A program made the translations under genes and the position numbers. From Rhodanobacter denitrificans (GTDB lineage Bacteria; Pseudomonadota; Gammaproteobacteria; Xanthomonadales; Rhodanobacteraceae): a stretch of DNA of 64,000 nucleotides. Positions within the stretch are counted from its first letter, which is position 1; each line of letters opens with the position of its first letter. Below, piece by piece: positions 43,819 to 51,448 of the stretch. Where the stretch lies: positions 2,108,001 to 2,172,000 of the forward strand of contig NC_020541.1 of assembly GCF_000230695.2 (NCBI RefSeq), in the 5' to 3' direction. The notes beneath the pieces were generated by a model. It ran no database searches and had not been told where the DNA came from. It was given only the letters and a program-made list of their open reading frames with translations.

Positions 43819-44262
43819 GTTGGCCTTCCCAAGGCGTGGTTGCGGTTGGTCCAGAGTGCGCTGTCACCGACCAACCGCCGGGCCGCCGCCCATGGCTTCA
43901 AGCCGCCTTGCGCGGCTCGCGGGGCCAAATCCGCGCGGATCACGTGCCAGAACCCCGGGCACCGACAGTGGCTTGACGCCGGGCCACGGCCGGGAACAAA
44001 CTGTCAACGCGGTACGGCCGCCGTGACCCGCCCACGTTTGGCGGACTAGCTGTCAGAGTCATATCCCGACTCGCGAGTGTGCTTTCCTCGCGCCTTCCTC
44101 CCGAGCTTCCTACCACCGAGAAAGCGCTTCGCCGTGCACTGCATGCACCGCCGAGCGCTTTTCGTCCGCAGCTGCGGACTTCGGTGCCGTGTCCGTTACA
44201 CGGTCGTTGAGGAGGTCTTGCCCGGTACGCAATGCGTGCTGTGATGCAAGCAGGAGAGTCCG
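43819..44262. other. Divergent intergenic region with palindromes
   Basis: These 444 bases separate two divergent operons (helicase leftward, ssb rightward). No codon-biased frame is seen. It holds a nested hairpin at 44121-44161, a perfect palindrome at 44164-44179 and the ssb ribosome binding site. It should contain two promoters. Its structured part is also a possible oriT or operator. Confidence 0.5.
44121..44179. promoter_or_regulatory. Nested hairpin plus 16-base palindrome upstream of ssb
   Basis: AAAGCGCT (44121-44128) pairs with AGCGCTTT (44154-44161), enclosing GTGCA (44134-44138) and TGCAC (44144-44148). Two bases further on, GTCCGCAGCTGCGGAC (44164-44179) is a perfect palindrome. 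Such a cluster between divergent promoters suits a repressor site; oriT is an alternative because no other oriT candidate stands out. Confidence 0.45.
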
Positions 44263-44763
44263 ATGGACATCAATACGCACACAATCCAGGGCCGCCTCGC
44301 TGCGGTACCGCGGGTTCTGCGCAACGAGCGAGGGGCGATCGCACGACTACGGGTCGTCACCAGCTATCGCTACCAGGACCGCGACAACAACTGGCAGCAG
44401 CGCGACACCGGTCACAACGTCATCGTGCGTGGTGATCTCGTCAGCCTGGTGGAGTCCCTGCGAGTCGGCGACGGCATCTTCGTCATCGGCTTTGCGGAAG
44501 ACCACGAGTACACGGACGCCAGTGGCGTTCAGCGCGTCGAGCGTCAGCTCGTCGCGAAAACCGTCGGGCGCCCCCTGGCGGCGGCACCATCGTCCAAGCG
44601 GCCCGCCACCCCTCAGGAGGCGACGCCCCCAACGACGCCAAGCCGCCGCGTGGCCCCATCCGCAGCTCCCGCCAAGGAGGCTGTCCGTCAACCACCCGCT
44701 GTCTCGACCGAAGGCGACTGCTTCGATGAGATGGACGAAATTATCAAACGAGGTGCGCAATGA
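44263..44763 (+). CDS. ssb: Single-stranded DNA-binding protein (166 aa)
   Basis: An OB-fold domain occupies residues 1-105 (NTHTIQGRLAAVPRVLRNE, RYQDRDNNWQQRDTGHNVIV, VGDGIFVIGFAEDHEYTDASG). A Pro/Thr-rich linker and an acidic tip (CDFDEMDE-like, here DCFDEMDEII) follow. The tip is close to, but not the same as, the DDDIPF tail of chromosomal SSB, and ends in a basic IKRGAQ. GCAGGAG precedes the ATG by 6 bases. It heads a recombination operon and overlaps the next gene by 4 bases. Confidence 0.8.
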   Translation: MDINTHTIQGRLAAVPRVLRNERGAIARLRVVTSYRYQDRDNNWQQRDTGHNVIVRGDLVSLVESLRVGDGIFVIGFAEDHEYTDASGVQRVERQLVAKTVGRPLAAAPSSKRPATPQEATPPTTPSRRVAPSAAPAKEAVRQPPAVSTEGDCFDEMDEIIKRGAQ

Positions 44764-45695
44764 AGGCTTCCCCATCAGTGGTAAACATCTTCACCAAGGA
44801 AGGTGAAATCAAGCCCTACAAGTTGCACGCGGCGCGGCTTCCGGAGTTCCTGGAGCGGTTTCCGATCGCCCAAGGCTGGAGGCACGTCCGCGAGGTCGCG
44901 GAGGCCTGTTCGCTGGCCCCGCAGCTGGCCGCCATGCATCTGGCGGCGGTCACCGCCGGCAAGAAGCCTGCGGATCTCGGCTTGCCTGCGCTGCCGCAGG
45001 GCCTGGTGTTCACTTCGCGGCTGTTCGACCCGAACGGCAACGAGGTTTCATCGGGCTCGGCCACGTCCCCGGCGCTGGATCTCTTCTGCCCTGCAGCCAC
45101 CGTCCGTAAGGACTATGAGGCGGCAGAAACCGCGGCTTTCCAGCGTCTGCTGGCAAGCGTGGGTATCGGCGGTGAGGTCTTCAATGAGGACGAAGCTCGC
45201 ACGACGCAGGCCATGGGCTCGCGTCTTGAGCTGGTGACTGCCGCAGACGGCACGGGCCAGCAGGCCACCAGCCCGGCGGAACGGCGGGAACAGACAGCGC
45301 AGCGACTCTCGGCCGTGGCCGATTCCATCGTCGGTGCGGTTACCGACGGACTGCCGGATGTCGGTTCGCCTCTCGCGGCCTTGGCTTCGCTCGAGGGCCA
45401 CTCGGCGGTGCGCGATGCGGGGGCGGAGGAGGCGCCATCGGAAGGTCCGACGTCTGCACCCGTCCCTGTCGAGTCTGGCCAGAAACGGGTTGTGGAGGCC
45501 TCGGCCCATCGACCTCGCGTGCAGGCGGCCAACCATGTGGAAGGCCACCGTCCGAGCGATGCTCAATTGCTCGCGGCGATGAACCGCCAGATCGCTGCCC
45601 TTTCGAGGCAGCTGGGCGTCAAGTCGAGCCCCGCGAAAACCCTGGAGTTGGCGCGCGAGCGCATGACCGAGTTGCAGGGCCAGCTCACGCGTTGA
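44760..45695 (+). CDS. Candidate single-strand annealing protein (311 aa)
   Basis: The first 165 residues form a conserved-looking domain: YKLHAARLPEFLERFPIAQG, then GLVFTSRLFDPNGNEVSSGS, and KDYEAAETAAFQRLLASVGI. The last element resembles the AETxAxGRALxxLGYG segment shared by Erf/Rad52/Redβ-type annealing proteins of phages. The rest is a disordered linker and a short C-terminal coiled coil (NRQIAALSRQLG and LARERMTELQGQL). Its place between ssb and a RecB-like exonuclease mirrors ssb-bet-exo of IncC and SXT elements. Function inferred from this context and the weak motif. Confidence 0.55.
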   Translation: MKASPSVVNIFTKEGEIKPYKLHAARLPEFLERFPIAQGWRHVREVAEACSLAPQLAAMHLAAVTAGKKPADLGLPALPQGLVFTSRLFDPNGNEVSSGSATSPALDLFCPAATVRKDYEAAETAAFQRLLASVGIGGEVFNEDEARTTQAMGSRLELVTAADGTGQQATSPAERREQTAQRLSAVADSIVGAVTDGLPDVGSPLAALASLEGHSAVRDAGAEEAPSEGPTSAPVPVESGQKRVVEASAHRPRVQAANHVEGHRPSDAQLLAAMNRQIAALSRQLGVKSSPAKTLELARERMTELQGQLTR

Positions 45696-45727
45696 GTTGG
45701 TGCTGTGTTTTTTCCCCTGGAGGGTGT

Positions 45728-45770
45728 CCACCCCTCCGGGGTGGCGCTCTCCCTTTTTCTTGAGGAGAGC
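45728..45770 (+). promoter_or_regulatory. Tandem hairpins hiding the exonuclease ribosome binding site
   Basis: CCACCCC/GGGGTGG (45728-45744, loop TCC) is followed at once by GCTCTCC (45746-45752) pairing with GGAGAGC (45764-45770). The second stem covers the GGAG that should start translation of the exonuclease at 45774. This is the form of a translational on/off switch. Whether a protein or the act of upstream translation opens it is unknown. Confidence 0.5.
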
Positions 45771-45773
45771 AAG

Positions 45774-46697
45774 ATGGAACCCTTGGTACTTCGCCCAACT
45801 GGCGTCCTGCAATACGAGCGGTGTGGTGAGGCCTGGCGGCTTGGCCACCAGCTGAAGATCCGCAGTACCGGCGTCGGCCACGCGCTGGCGATGGGAAAGG
45901 CGGGCCACAAGGGCATGCTGCCCTTCGTGACTGCACACGCGATGGGAGAGTCGGTTGACCCTGTTCCGTTGTTCAACGCCGCGTGGCAGGAACAGCTGGA
46001 CACCCAGATCGTCCGCTTCACGAAGCATTCCGCGGAAGAACTGGGCGCGATCGGCCGCAAGCTCATGGAGGAGTTCCCCGCGGTATGGCGCTCCACCAAC
46101 CTGACCGCCACAGTGGGTCGGGGCACGGTACTGGTCGAGAACCGGCTGCGCCTCACGATCGAACCCGGCCTGATCCTGTCAGGCGAGCCAGACATCGTGG
46201 CCCATCGCACGGGCGACGCGGACGGCGGGCTTCACATCCCGGATGCCAAGTTCGTCTCCGGCACATCATTCGACGGCTTCGCCAAGACCAGCGATCAGCT
46301 GACGGCCTATCAGCTCCTTGTGCGGTTCAACGCAGACAAGCTGGGTTTGGACAGTCGATCGGTGGTCGGCCTCGGCTTCATCGAGGGCGTCAAGAACAAG
46401 TCGCCGTCGTGGAAAGTGCAGATGGCCGGGGCACGTGACGATCGCGCGCTCGGTGCCTACGTGGAGAAGTTGAAGATGACCGCGGCCCTGATCCGCAAAG
46501 GGTATTTCCCGAAGCGGTCAGGTGCAGCGTTTGAAAGCCCCTGCAGCGAATGCGATTTCCGCAGACTCTGCCTCGAAGGGGACGCCGAGGGCTACTCCTC
46601 CCCGTATGGGGATGTGCTGGCCCTGGTCCACGGCGAGATCGAGCCGCGCCCGGAGGTCGTGGAGGAAACCGTGCCGGCGATCGCTGTCGCGGCGTGA
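45774..46697 (+). CDS. Fe-S cluster PD-(D/E)XK exonuclease, RecB/Cas4-like (307 aa)
   Basis: The nuclease motif is EPD (D140) followed by IPDAK (D157 and K159), the PD-DxK core of the RecB family. Four cysteines (C17, C257, C260, C266) have the N-terminal single plus C-terminal C-x2-C-x5-C spacing of the AddB/Cas4 iron-sulfur staple. Late residues GYFPKRSGAAFESPC match the usual run into the cluster. The size fits phage and plasmid Exo proteins. It would resect double-strand ends to make single strands for the upstream annealing protein. Confidence 0.85.
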   Translation: MEPLVLRPTGVLQYERCGEAWRLGHQLKIRSTGVGHALAMGKAGHKGMLPFVTAHAMGESVDPVPLFNAAWQEQLDTQIVRFTKHSAEELGAIGRKLMEEFPAVWRSTNLTATVGRGTVLVENRLRLTIEPGLILSGEPDIVAHRTGDADGGLHIPDAKFVSGTSFDGFAKTSDQLTAYQLLVRFNADKLGLDSRSVVGLGFIEGVKNKSPSWKVQMAGARDDRALGAYVEKLKMTAALIRKGYFPKRSGAAFESPCSECDFRRLCLEGDAEGYSSPYGDVLALVHGEIEPRPEVVEETVPAIAVAA

Positions 46698-46706
46698 CGG
46701 ACCAAA

Positions 46707-46750
46707 CCCAAAGGGTTCAGCTACCTCGCAAGGTGGCTGAGTCCTTTGGG
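46707..46750 (+). ncRNA. Long hairpin 3' of the exonuclease gene
   Basis: CCCAAAGG and CAGCTACCT pair with AGGTGGCTG and CCTTTGGG around a CGCA loop (17 pairs, one G-U, one 3x3 internal loop). It starts 10 bases after the exonuclease stop. No U-tract follows, so it is not a standard terminator; it is the first of a series of hairpins up to 46956. Confidence 0.5.
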
Positions 46751-46759
46751 CGAGGAGGA

Positions 46760-46956
46760 GGCCAGCATGCTGGCCAATGATGGAAGTAGCGGCCATGCCG
46801 GCGACACCTTCGGGTGTTGCCGGCACGTGCCGATCTGTAGTGCCAGCGCCATGCCCCCACGTGAGCCACCTCGACGAGGCGTTTCACGTGAGGCCATGGA
46901 AGGCAGCCGGTTGTTCGAGGCAGTTTGCCTCCAACCGCTACCGGAGCGTTTCCGGT
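46760..46956 (+). ncRNA. Hairpin-rich leader of the 136-residue gene
   Basis: In order: a perfect 16-base palindrome GGCCAGCATGCTGGCC (46760-46775); a 12-pair stem with a UUCG loop (46797-46824); two CACGTGAG copies (46858-46865, 46885-46892); a 12-pair stem CGGTTG..GAGGCA / TGCCTC CAACCG (46908-46937); and ACCGGA/TCCGGT (46940-46956) followed by CTTTC. No codon-biased frame is seen. The density of stable stems suggests a structured leader or small RNA. Confidence 0.45.
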
Positions 46957-46978
46957 CTTTCAAGGAACCAATTTCACC

Positions 46979-47389
46979 ATGGCAAAGTTCATCGTGAGGT
47001 ATTCGCTTGCCTACGATCACGTCGTGAGAGTGGGCATCGAGGCGAGTTGCGCGGAAGAGGCCTGTGCGATGGCCCAAGCGCTCTCGGACTCCGGCACTCT
47101 TTGGGACGACACACCTGCCGTTCCGATGCTGGAGGACGCCTACAGGGAGCGGGAGGACAACGTCCTGATCTTCAGCGCCGAGGCCGTGAAGGGTGATGAC
47201 TACCCAAACGCCGACGGTACCGTGCGCCAGGTCAGGGAAGTCGCGGCCTATCGCCGCGTGGCGGAGTTGTTCCTGCAGGCTTATCGCGGGGGCGAGGAAG
47301 CGGGCGGTTCGGTCGACTGGAGCGATCTCGATGCCGCCTGGGAAGTCGCCGTCAAGGCGGGCCTGCCGGCCACGAGCGGATCAAGTTGA
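46979..47389 (+). CDS. Small hypothetical protein (136 aa)
   Basis: The start at 46979 (MAKFIVRYSLAYDHVVRVGI) is supported by a strand-rich, ferredoxin-like opening; AAGGAACC lies about 12 bases upstream. The first 75 residues (to VLIFSAEAV) could be a small alpha/beta domain, followed by a helical acidic second half (REVAAYRRVAELFLQAYRGG). No signal peptide or catalytic motif. It lies behind a long structured leader. Function unknown. Confidence 0.65.
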   Translation: MAKFIVRYSLAYDHVVRVGIEASCAEEACAMAQALSDSGTLWDDTPAVPMLEDAYREREDNVLIFSAEAVKGDDYPNADGTVRQVREVAAYRRVAELFLQAYRGGEEAGGSVDWSDLDAAWEVAVKAGLPATSGSS

Positions 47390-47427
47390 TTCTCGCAGCA
47401 GCGCTGGCCGTCCCCCGAGGACGCGCC

Positions 47428-47585
47428 GGCTCGCTGGCGAGCCTGACCCACTCCCTTCGGCCGTGTGCTGGTGCGAAGGAGTTCTTAGCTGCGGTCGGTT
47501 CCGTTCTCGGTGCCGTGCACCGAGCGCTACAGGAGCGATGCCGGCATTTTCCGTGGCGATGGTCGCTGGGGCACATGGGCCCATG
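47428..47585 (+). ncRNA. Second hairpin-rich leader, upstream of the 251-residue gene
   Basis: GGCTCG/CGAGCC (47428-47443), an ACTCCCTTCG/CGAAGGAGT stem with one bulge near 47452-47482, a perfect 8-pair stem CTCGGTGC/GCACCGAG (47506-47524) and a palindrome CATGGGCCCATG (47574-47585) follow one another. GAGGAGGAGGC precedes the next start and occurs also at the head of the previous leader (46752-46762). No gene is seen between 47390 and 47602. Confidence 0.4.
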
Positions 47586-47602
47586 CGGCTGAGGAGGAGG
47601 CA

Positions 47603-48358
47603 ATGCATATAGTCCTGAACAAGAAAGGCAAGGGGGACAAGACGCTTTGGTGTTCGGTGTCCGTGGGTGCGACGTCGGTCGAAGTTCGAAGCGGGTCCTC
47701 GAAGACGGGGCTGGCGCCGAAGATGCGGCTTACCAGCGATGGCACCAAGATGTCCGCGGGGACGGTCGGCGTGTGGGGGGAACACCTCGTCGAGAGGAAG
47801 CGTCAGGCGGGCTTCGCGCTGCAAAGGCAGGATGACTCGTTTCATCTGGAGTTCCTGGATCCATCTTTGATGGTGGTCCGGTTTCACAGCGACGTGGCGT
47901 ATCAGTTCGCCAACGCATGCCGCCGGGCTGGAATCGCGCGGTGGGAGGCCGATAACGGACGAGGAGGTTCTATCGGGGTCCGGCAGGACGGCGACGGGCG
48001 GTTCCTTCTCCTGTACGACGTTGAGTCGGATGGCTGGCTCGAAACCTTCGGGCCGAACACCACGAAGGCATTTCCGCCCAATGGCGCGGTGACCAATGCT
48101 GTGATGGGACTGGTCGCCATCGGAGCAGCTGAGGTTGTCGCGTTCCCAGGCTTCCGTGGCGGAGCGGATTGGGACGCTCCTGTGCCAAAGGCGGTCAAGG
48201 TCGACATCCACGACGATGCTTCGGCGGCGGTGCTCGATAGCGCGGTTCTCCGCTATGCCAGGACGGCCATTCGGCACGCGGACGTGCTGGCCTTGCGTTC
48301 GCAGAGGCCCGACCCGCTGGCGGTTCATGTCGGCATTAGTAGGGCGATGATGTTGTAG
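47603..48358 (+). CDS. Hypothetical protein (251 aa)
   Basis: The start at 47603 (MHIVLNKKGKGDKTLWCSVS) follows GAGGAGGAGG by 3-6 bases. The protein is strand-rich with an Ig-like or beta-sandwich feel in the first 130 residues and Gly/Asp-rich turns (GQDGDGRFLLLYDVES-like). A C-terminal Ala/Val-rich part follows. There is no signal peptide. It is the last gene before the pilus operon and is followed by a stem-loop. No family recognised. Confidence 0.65.
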   Translation: MHIVLNKKGKGDKTLWCSVSVGATSVEVRSGSSKTGLAPKMRLTSDGTKMSAGTVGVWGEHLVERKRQAGFALQRQDDSFHLEFLDPSLMVVRFHSDVAYQFANACRRAGIARWEADNGRGGSIGVRQDGDGRFLLLYDVESDGWLETFGPNTTKAFPPNGAVTNAVMGLVAIGAAEVVAFPGFRGGADWDAPVPKAVKVDIHDDASAAVLDSAVLRYARTAIRHADVLALRSQRPDPLAVHVGISRAMML

Positions 48359-48732
48359 GCATTGCAGGGGGTGGCTTAACGCCGCCCCCTGTGGGCTCCA
48401 GACGTACCAGGCGCTGCCACACGATGCGGTGCGACCCCAATCCCTGTACTTCGCCGGCGGCTGCCGGCAATCAGCGAGGTTTGACTCCAGCGTCCCGAGG
48501 AAGCTGGCGTGAGGCCTTGCGCCCCAACTACTTGTTCCATCCGGTAGCAGACGTTCGCCCGTCGGCGGATCGCCCATGCGGCGGCGATCGCGCCGGGTTC
48601 GCCGTGCCGCCGCTGCCCGGCTGAAAGCCCCGGCGGCGGCCCAGCGGTCAGGTCTTCATCGCGCAGCATAGGCGCTACGGTGCCACGAGCTCGCGGTGCC
48701 TCTCCGACTGGCCTCAGCAGGACCTACCGACG
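48359..48732. other. Intergenic region before the pilus operon
   Basis: After the stem-loop at 48365-48391, the remaining 340 bases are GC-rich with no codon-biased frame and no clear repeat. The promoter of the thin-pilus operon must lie here or just upstream, but no convincing -35/-10 pair is visible. Confidence 0.4.
48365..48391 (+). terminator. Stem-loop after the 251-residue gene
   Basis: CAGGGGGTGGC pairs with GCCGCCCCCTG (one G-U) around TTAAC, 7 bases after the stop. No U-run follows, so it may be a terminator of reduced strength or an mRNA end stabiliser. Confidence 0.5.
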
Positions 48733-49323
48733 ATGCACATCGCGAAACCCTTCGGACGCATGGCAACAGCAGGCGTGGCCTGCGCTGCCGTGTTCATCGG
48801 CGCCGTCACCCCGACGCTCCACGCCCAATCAACGGGCAGTAGCCCGTCCTGGGCCTCCCCCATCGACGACGTCACGGGACGACAGACCATTGCTGTCCCT
48901 GTGCAGCCCGCCGCGCCCAGCATCGCGATGTCCCGCACGACCGTGATGAATGCACGCCAGGCGCTGGTGGGAGCGCCACCGCTGCCCCGTTCGGCGTCGG
49001 TCACCCCTGCTCAGACGGTTCCCCTCGGGCGTGCGGTCACGACGCGCCCGCAGCCCGAGCCGCCGATCGCGGAGCAGTGGTCATCTGGCCGCGACCTGAC
49101 GCTGCATGCCGTCGTTTACAGCTGGGCCCATCGCGCCGGCTGGCGCGTGCTGTGGCGAGCGAGCAGCGATCGGCGAATCGAGGCACCCCTCACGTTCGAC
49201 GGCTCGTTCCAGGCGGCCCTGCGCGGCGTCTTTGGCCTGTACGCCAAGACCAGCAATCCGCTTCGCGTCGACACCTATCCCGATCAGCGCCCGCCCCTCG
49301 TGGTGGTGTCGGAGGACCGCTAA
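48733..49323 (+). CDS. pilL: PilL/TcpQ-like pilus biogenesis protein (196 aa)
   Basis: A signal peptide (ATAGVACAAVFIGAVTPTLHAQ) is followed by a Pro/Ala-rich linker. A C-terminal TcpQ domain (residues about 115-196) reads GRDLTLHAVVYSWAHRAGWRVLWRA, then PLTFDGSFQAALRGVFGLY. This is the domain of R64 PilL and of TcpQ that stabilises the PilN/TcpC secretin at the outer membrane. R64 PilL is larger, so the N-terminal part is reduced. It is directly followed by pilN, as expected. Confidence 0.8.
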   Translation: MHIAKPFGRMATAGVACAAVFIGAVTPTLHAQSTGSSPSWASPIDDVTGRQTIAVPVQPAAPSIAMSRTTVMNARQALVGAPPLPRSASVTPAQTVPLGRAVTTRPQPEPPIAEQWSSGRDLTLHAVVYSWAHRAGWRVLWRASSDRRIEAPLTFDGSFQAALRGVFGLYAKTSNPLRVDTYPDQRPPLVVVSEDR

Positions 49324-49344
49324 ATGACCCAGGAGTTGTCTGCC

Positions 49345-51024
49345 ATGTCCAGGAAGCTACTTGCCGCAGCGATCTCGGCGATCGTTCTCGGTCTGGCCGG
49401 GTGCGCCAATCCGGTCAAGCAGTCCATGCGGCAAGTCGACCAGATCGACCGTGACGCAAGCACCCAGATCTCGAGCATGCGCTCGACGTCGAATGACCAG
49501 TCGGTCTATGCCACCCACGATGGCCAGTGGGTTGACCCGAACCCCATTGCGCTCGATGCAAGCCGCACCGCGCCGCAGCTGTCCTGCAACGAGAACTTCA
49601 ACCCGCATCGGCTGATTGGCCTGCAGGAGTTCGCGCAGATCATCAGCCGCGACTGCAACATCCCCGTCCAGGTGACGCCCGATGCCCTCGCGCATCTCAG
49701 CGACGCCCCCAGCACACCCGGCGCGGGCACAGCTCCGGTTCCCGCGTCCCAGTACGGCGCCTCTGGCGTCACGCTCCCCGGTGTTCGCGGTGCGGGTATC
49801 GACGCCATGGGTATCGAGACGCCGCAGCGGTCCATCGACCTCAAGTACTCGGGGCCGCTTTCCGGGCTCCTCGATGCGGCGACCTCGCAGCTGGGCCTGG
49901 GTTGGAAAGTGCAGGAAGGGCAGGTGGTGATTTTCTACACCGAGTCGCGCACGTTCCGCTTCAACATGATTCCGACCTCGACGACGATGAATACCACCGT
50001 CGAGGCCGGCACCACCACGTCGGCCGGCATCAGCGGGTCGGGCGGCGGTGGGAGTGGCGGTGGCAGCACCGGCGGGGTGTCCGGCAAGTCGGGCACGAAT
50101 CAGTCCACCGACGTCACTCTCAAGAACGACCCGCGCAGCGACTTCGAGACCACCATCAAGTCGATGCTCTCCAAGAACGGACGCATGGGCCCGCTGACCG
50201 CTACCGGCACGATCACGGTGACCGATACGCCGGAGGTACTGGACGCCATCGCCTCCTACATCCACGCCCAGAACGCCATTCTGACCAAGCAGGTGCTGTT
50301 CAACGTGAAGGTCATCAGCGTCACGCTGACCAAGACCGACAACTACGGGATCAACTGGGGCCTGGTCTTCAAGGACGTCGCCGGCAAGTACGGCTTCAAC
50401 CTCGCCAACACGTTCGCCGCGAATCCGGACTCCGTGACGGGGGCAATCAGCATCCTGCAATCGGCCACCGGCCATACCGCGCAGTTCGCCGGTTCGCAGG
50501 CCGTCATCAGCGCGCTGGCAGAGCAGGGGAAGGTGGGCGTGGTTACCTCGCCGTCGGCGACGACGCTGAACATGCAACCCGTGATCGTGCAGGTGGCCCA
50601 CCAGACGAGCTACCTGGCCAGCTCGCAAACCAGCAATGTCGCCTCGGTCGGCAGCAGTACGGCGTTGCAGCCCGGGCTTATCACGTCGGGCTTCAATATG
50701 GACCTGGTGCCTGACGTACTGGAGGACGGGAAGACGATCCTCCTCCAGTACAACATGTCGCTGTCTTCGGACCCGACGCTGCGGACGGTCACCAGTGGCA
50801 ATTCCTCGGTCGAGCTGCCGACCATGGACGCCAAGGTCCTCAGCCACAAGGTGCGTCTGCGCAGCGGCGAGACGCTGATTCTTTCCGGGTTCGAACAGAC
50901 CAGCAACAACGGTACCCGCCAGGGCATCGGTTCGCCGTCCTTCTGGATCCTCGGCGGCGGCATGCGCCGTGCTGACCAGCGGGTGGTGCTGGTCGTGATG
51001 ATCACTCCCATCGTGACCGACTGA
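49345..51024 (+). CDS. pilN: PilN outer-membrane lipoprotein secretin (559 aa)
   Basis: The start at 49345 has AGGAG 9 bases upstream; an ATG at 49324 lacks one. The signal peptide ends LGLAGC (lipid Cys20). A Ser/Gly-rich insertion lies near residue 230. The secretin domain occupies about residues 270-559, with LTKQVLFNVKVISVTL, VGVVTSPSATTLN and the late LRSGETLILSGFEQ. R64 PilN is 560 residues and forms the pore through which the thin pilus passes. Confidence 0.92.
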   Translation: MSRKLLAAAISAIVLGLAGCANPVKQSMRQVDQIDRDASTQISSMRSTSNDQSVYATHDGQWVDPNPIALDASRTAPQLSCNENFNPHRLIGLQEFAQIISRDCNIPVQVTPDALAHLSDAPSTPGAGTAPVPASQYGASGVTLPGVRGAGIDAMGIETPQRSIDLKYSGPLSGLLDAATSQLGLGWKVQEGQVVIFYTESRTFRFNMIPTSTTMNTTVEAGTTTSAGISGSGGGGSGGGSTGGVSGKSGTNQSTDVTLKNDPRSDFETTIKSMLSKNGRMGPLTATGTITVTDTPEVLDAIASYIHAQNAILTKQVLFNVKVISVTLTKTDNYGINWGLVFKDVAGKYGFNLANTFAANPDSVTGAISILQSATGHTAQFAGSQAVISALAEQGKVGVVTSPSATTLNMQPVIVQVAHQTSYLASSQTSNVASVGSSTALQPGLITSGFNMDLVPDVLEDGKTILLQYNMSLSSDPTLRTVTSGNSSVELPTMDAKVLSHKVRLRSGETLILSGFEQTSNNGTRQGIGSPSFWILGGGMRRADQRVVLVVMITPIVTD

Positions 51025-51034
51025 GGACATGCCG

Positions 51035-51448
51035 ATGCGCTCGACGCTAATCATGCTCGGCCTGTTGTCCCTGCCGCTGTTCGCGGCCGCCCAGGACGCA
51101 CCGAAGCAAACCCTGTCCGCCATCCAGAGCGACACGGCGCTGTTGAAGGCGCAGGCCGCGAACAATGCCGCGAAGCGACTGGCTCAAGGCCTGCCGGCCG
51201 AGGCGGCGGCAACCGCCGCCGGTACTCCTGCGGCGGGGCCTGGCGCGCAACCTCTGCCGTTTGCTGACGTCGCATCGGACGCGCCGGTGGTGCTTGGCGT
51301 GTTCGGACCGACCGGCCATACCTATGCCCGTATCCGCATGCCCGATGGCACCACTGTGAGTGCCACGCCTGGCTTGCTTCCTGGCGGACGGTGGCGGCTG
51401 CTCGACCTGACCAGTGGCGTCCGCCTTGTGCGAGTGAGGTCGAAGTGA
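51035..51448 (+). CDS. PilP-like periplasmic pilus protein (137 aa)
   Basis: The start at 51035 has GAGGA 7 bases upstream; an ATG at 51029 is too close to it. A signal peptide (LIMLGLLSLPLFAAAQ) is followed by TLSAIQSDTALLKAQAANNAAK, which is the typical N-terminal helix of R64-type PilP. A C-terminal strand domain follows (VVLGVFGPTGHTYARIRMPDG, then LLPGGRWRLLDLTSGV). A second protein with the same C-terminal layout is encoded after pilO, so the operon carries two PilP-like subunits. In R64 pilM or pilP lie around pilO; this gene occupies the slot just before pilO. Confidence 0.7.
   Translation: MRSTLIMLGLLSLPLFAAAQDAPKQTLSAIQSDTALLKAQAANNAAKRLAQGLPAEAAATAAGTPAAGPGAQPLPFADVASDAPVVLGVFGPTGHTYARIRMPDGTTVSATPGLLPGGRWRLLDLTSGVRLVRVRSK

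Noticed and set aside
46767..46997. 76-codon frame starting after GAGGAGGAGGC in the hairpin-rich leader
   Set aside because: The start lies inside a palindrome, the translation has no protein-like pattern, and it overlaps the better supported gene at 46979. A leader peptide remains possible but is not supported.
49357..51165. Minus-strand frame of 602 codons opposite pilN
   Set aside because: Antisense shadow of the secretin gene; Arg/His-rich and without domains.
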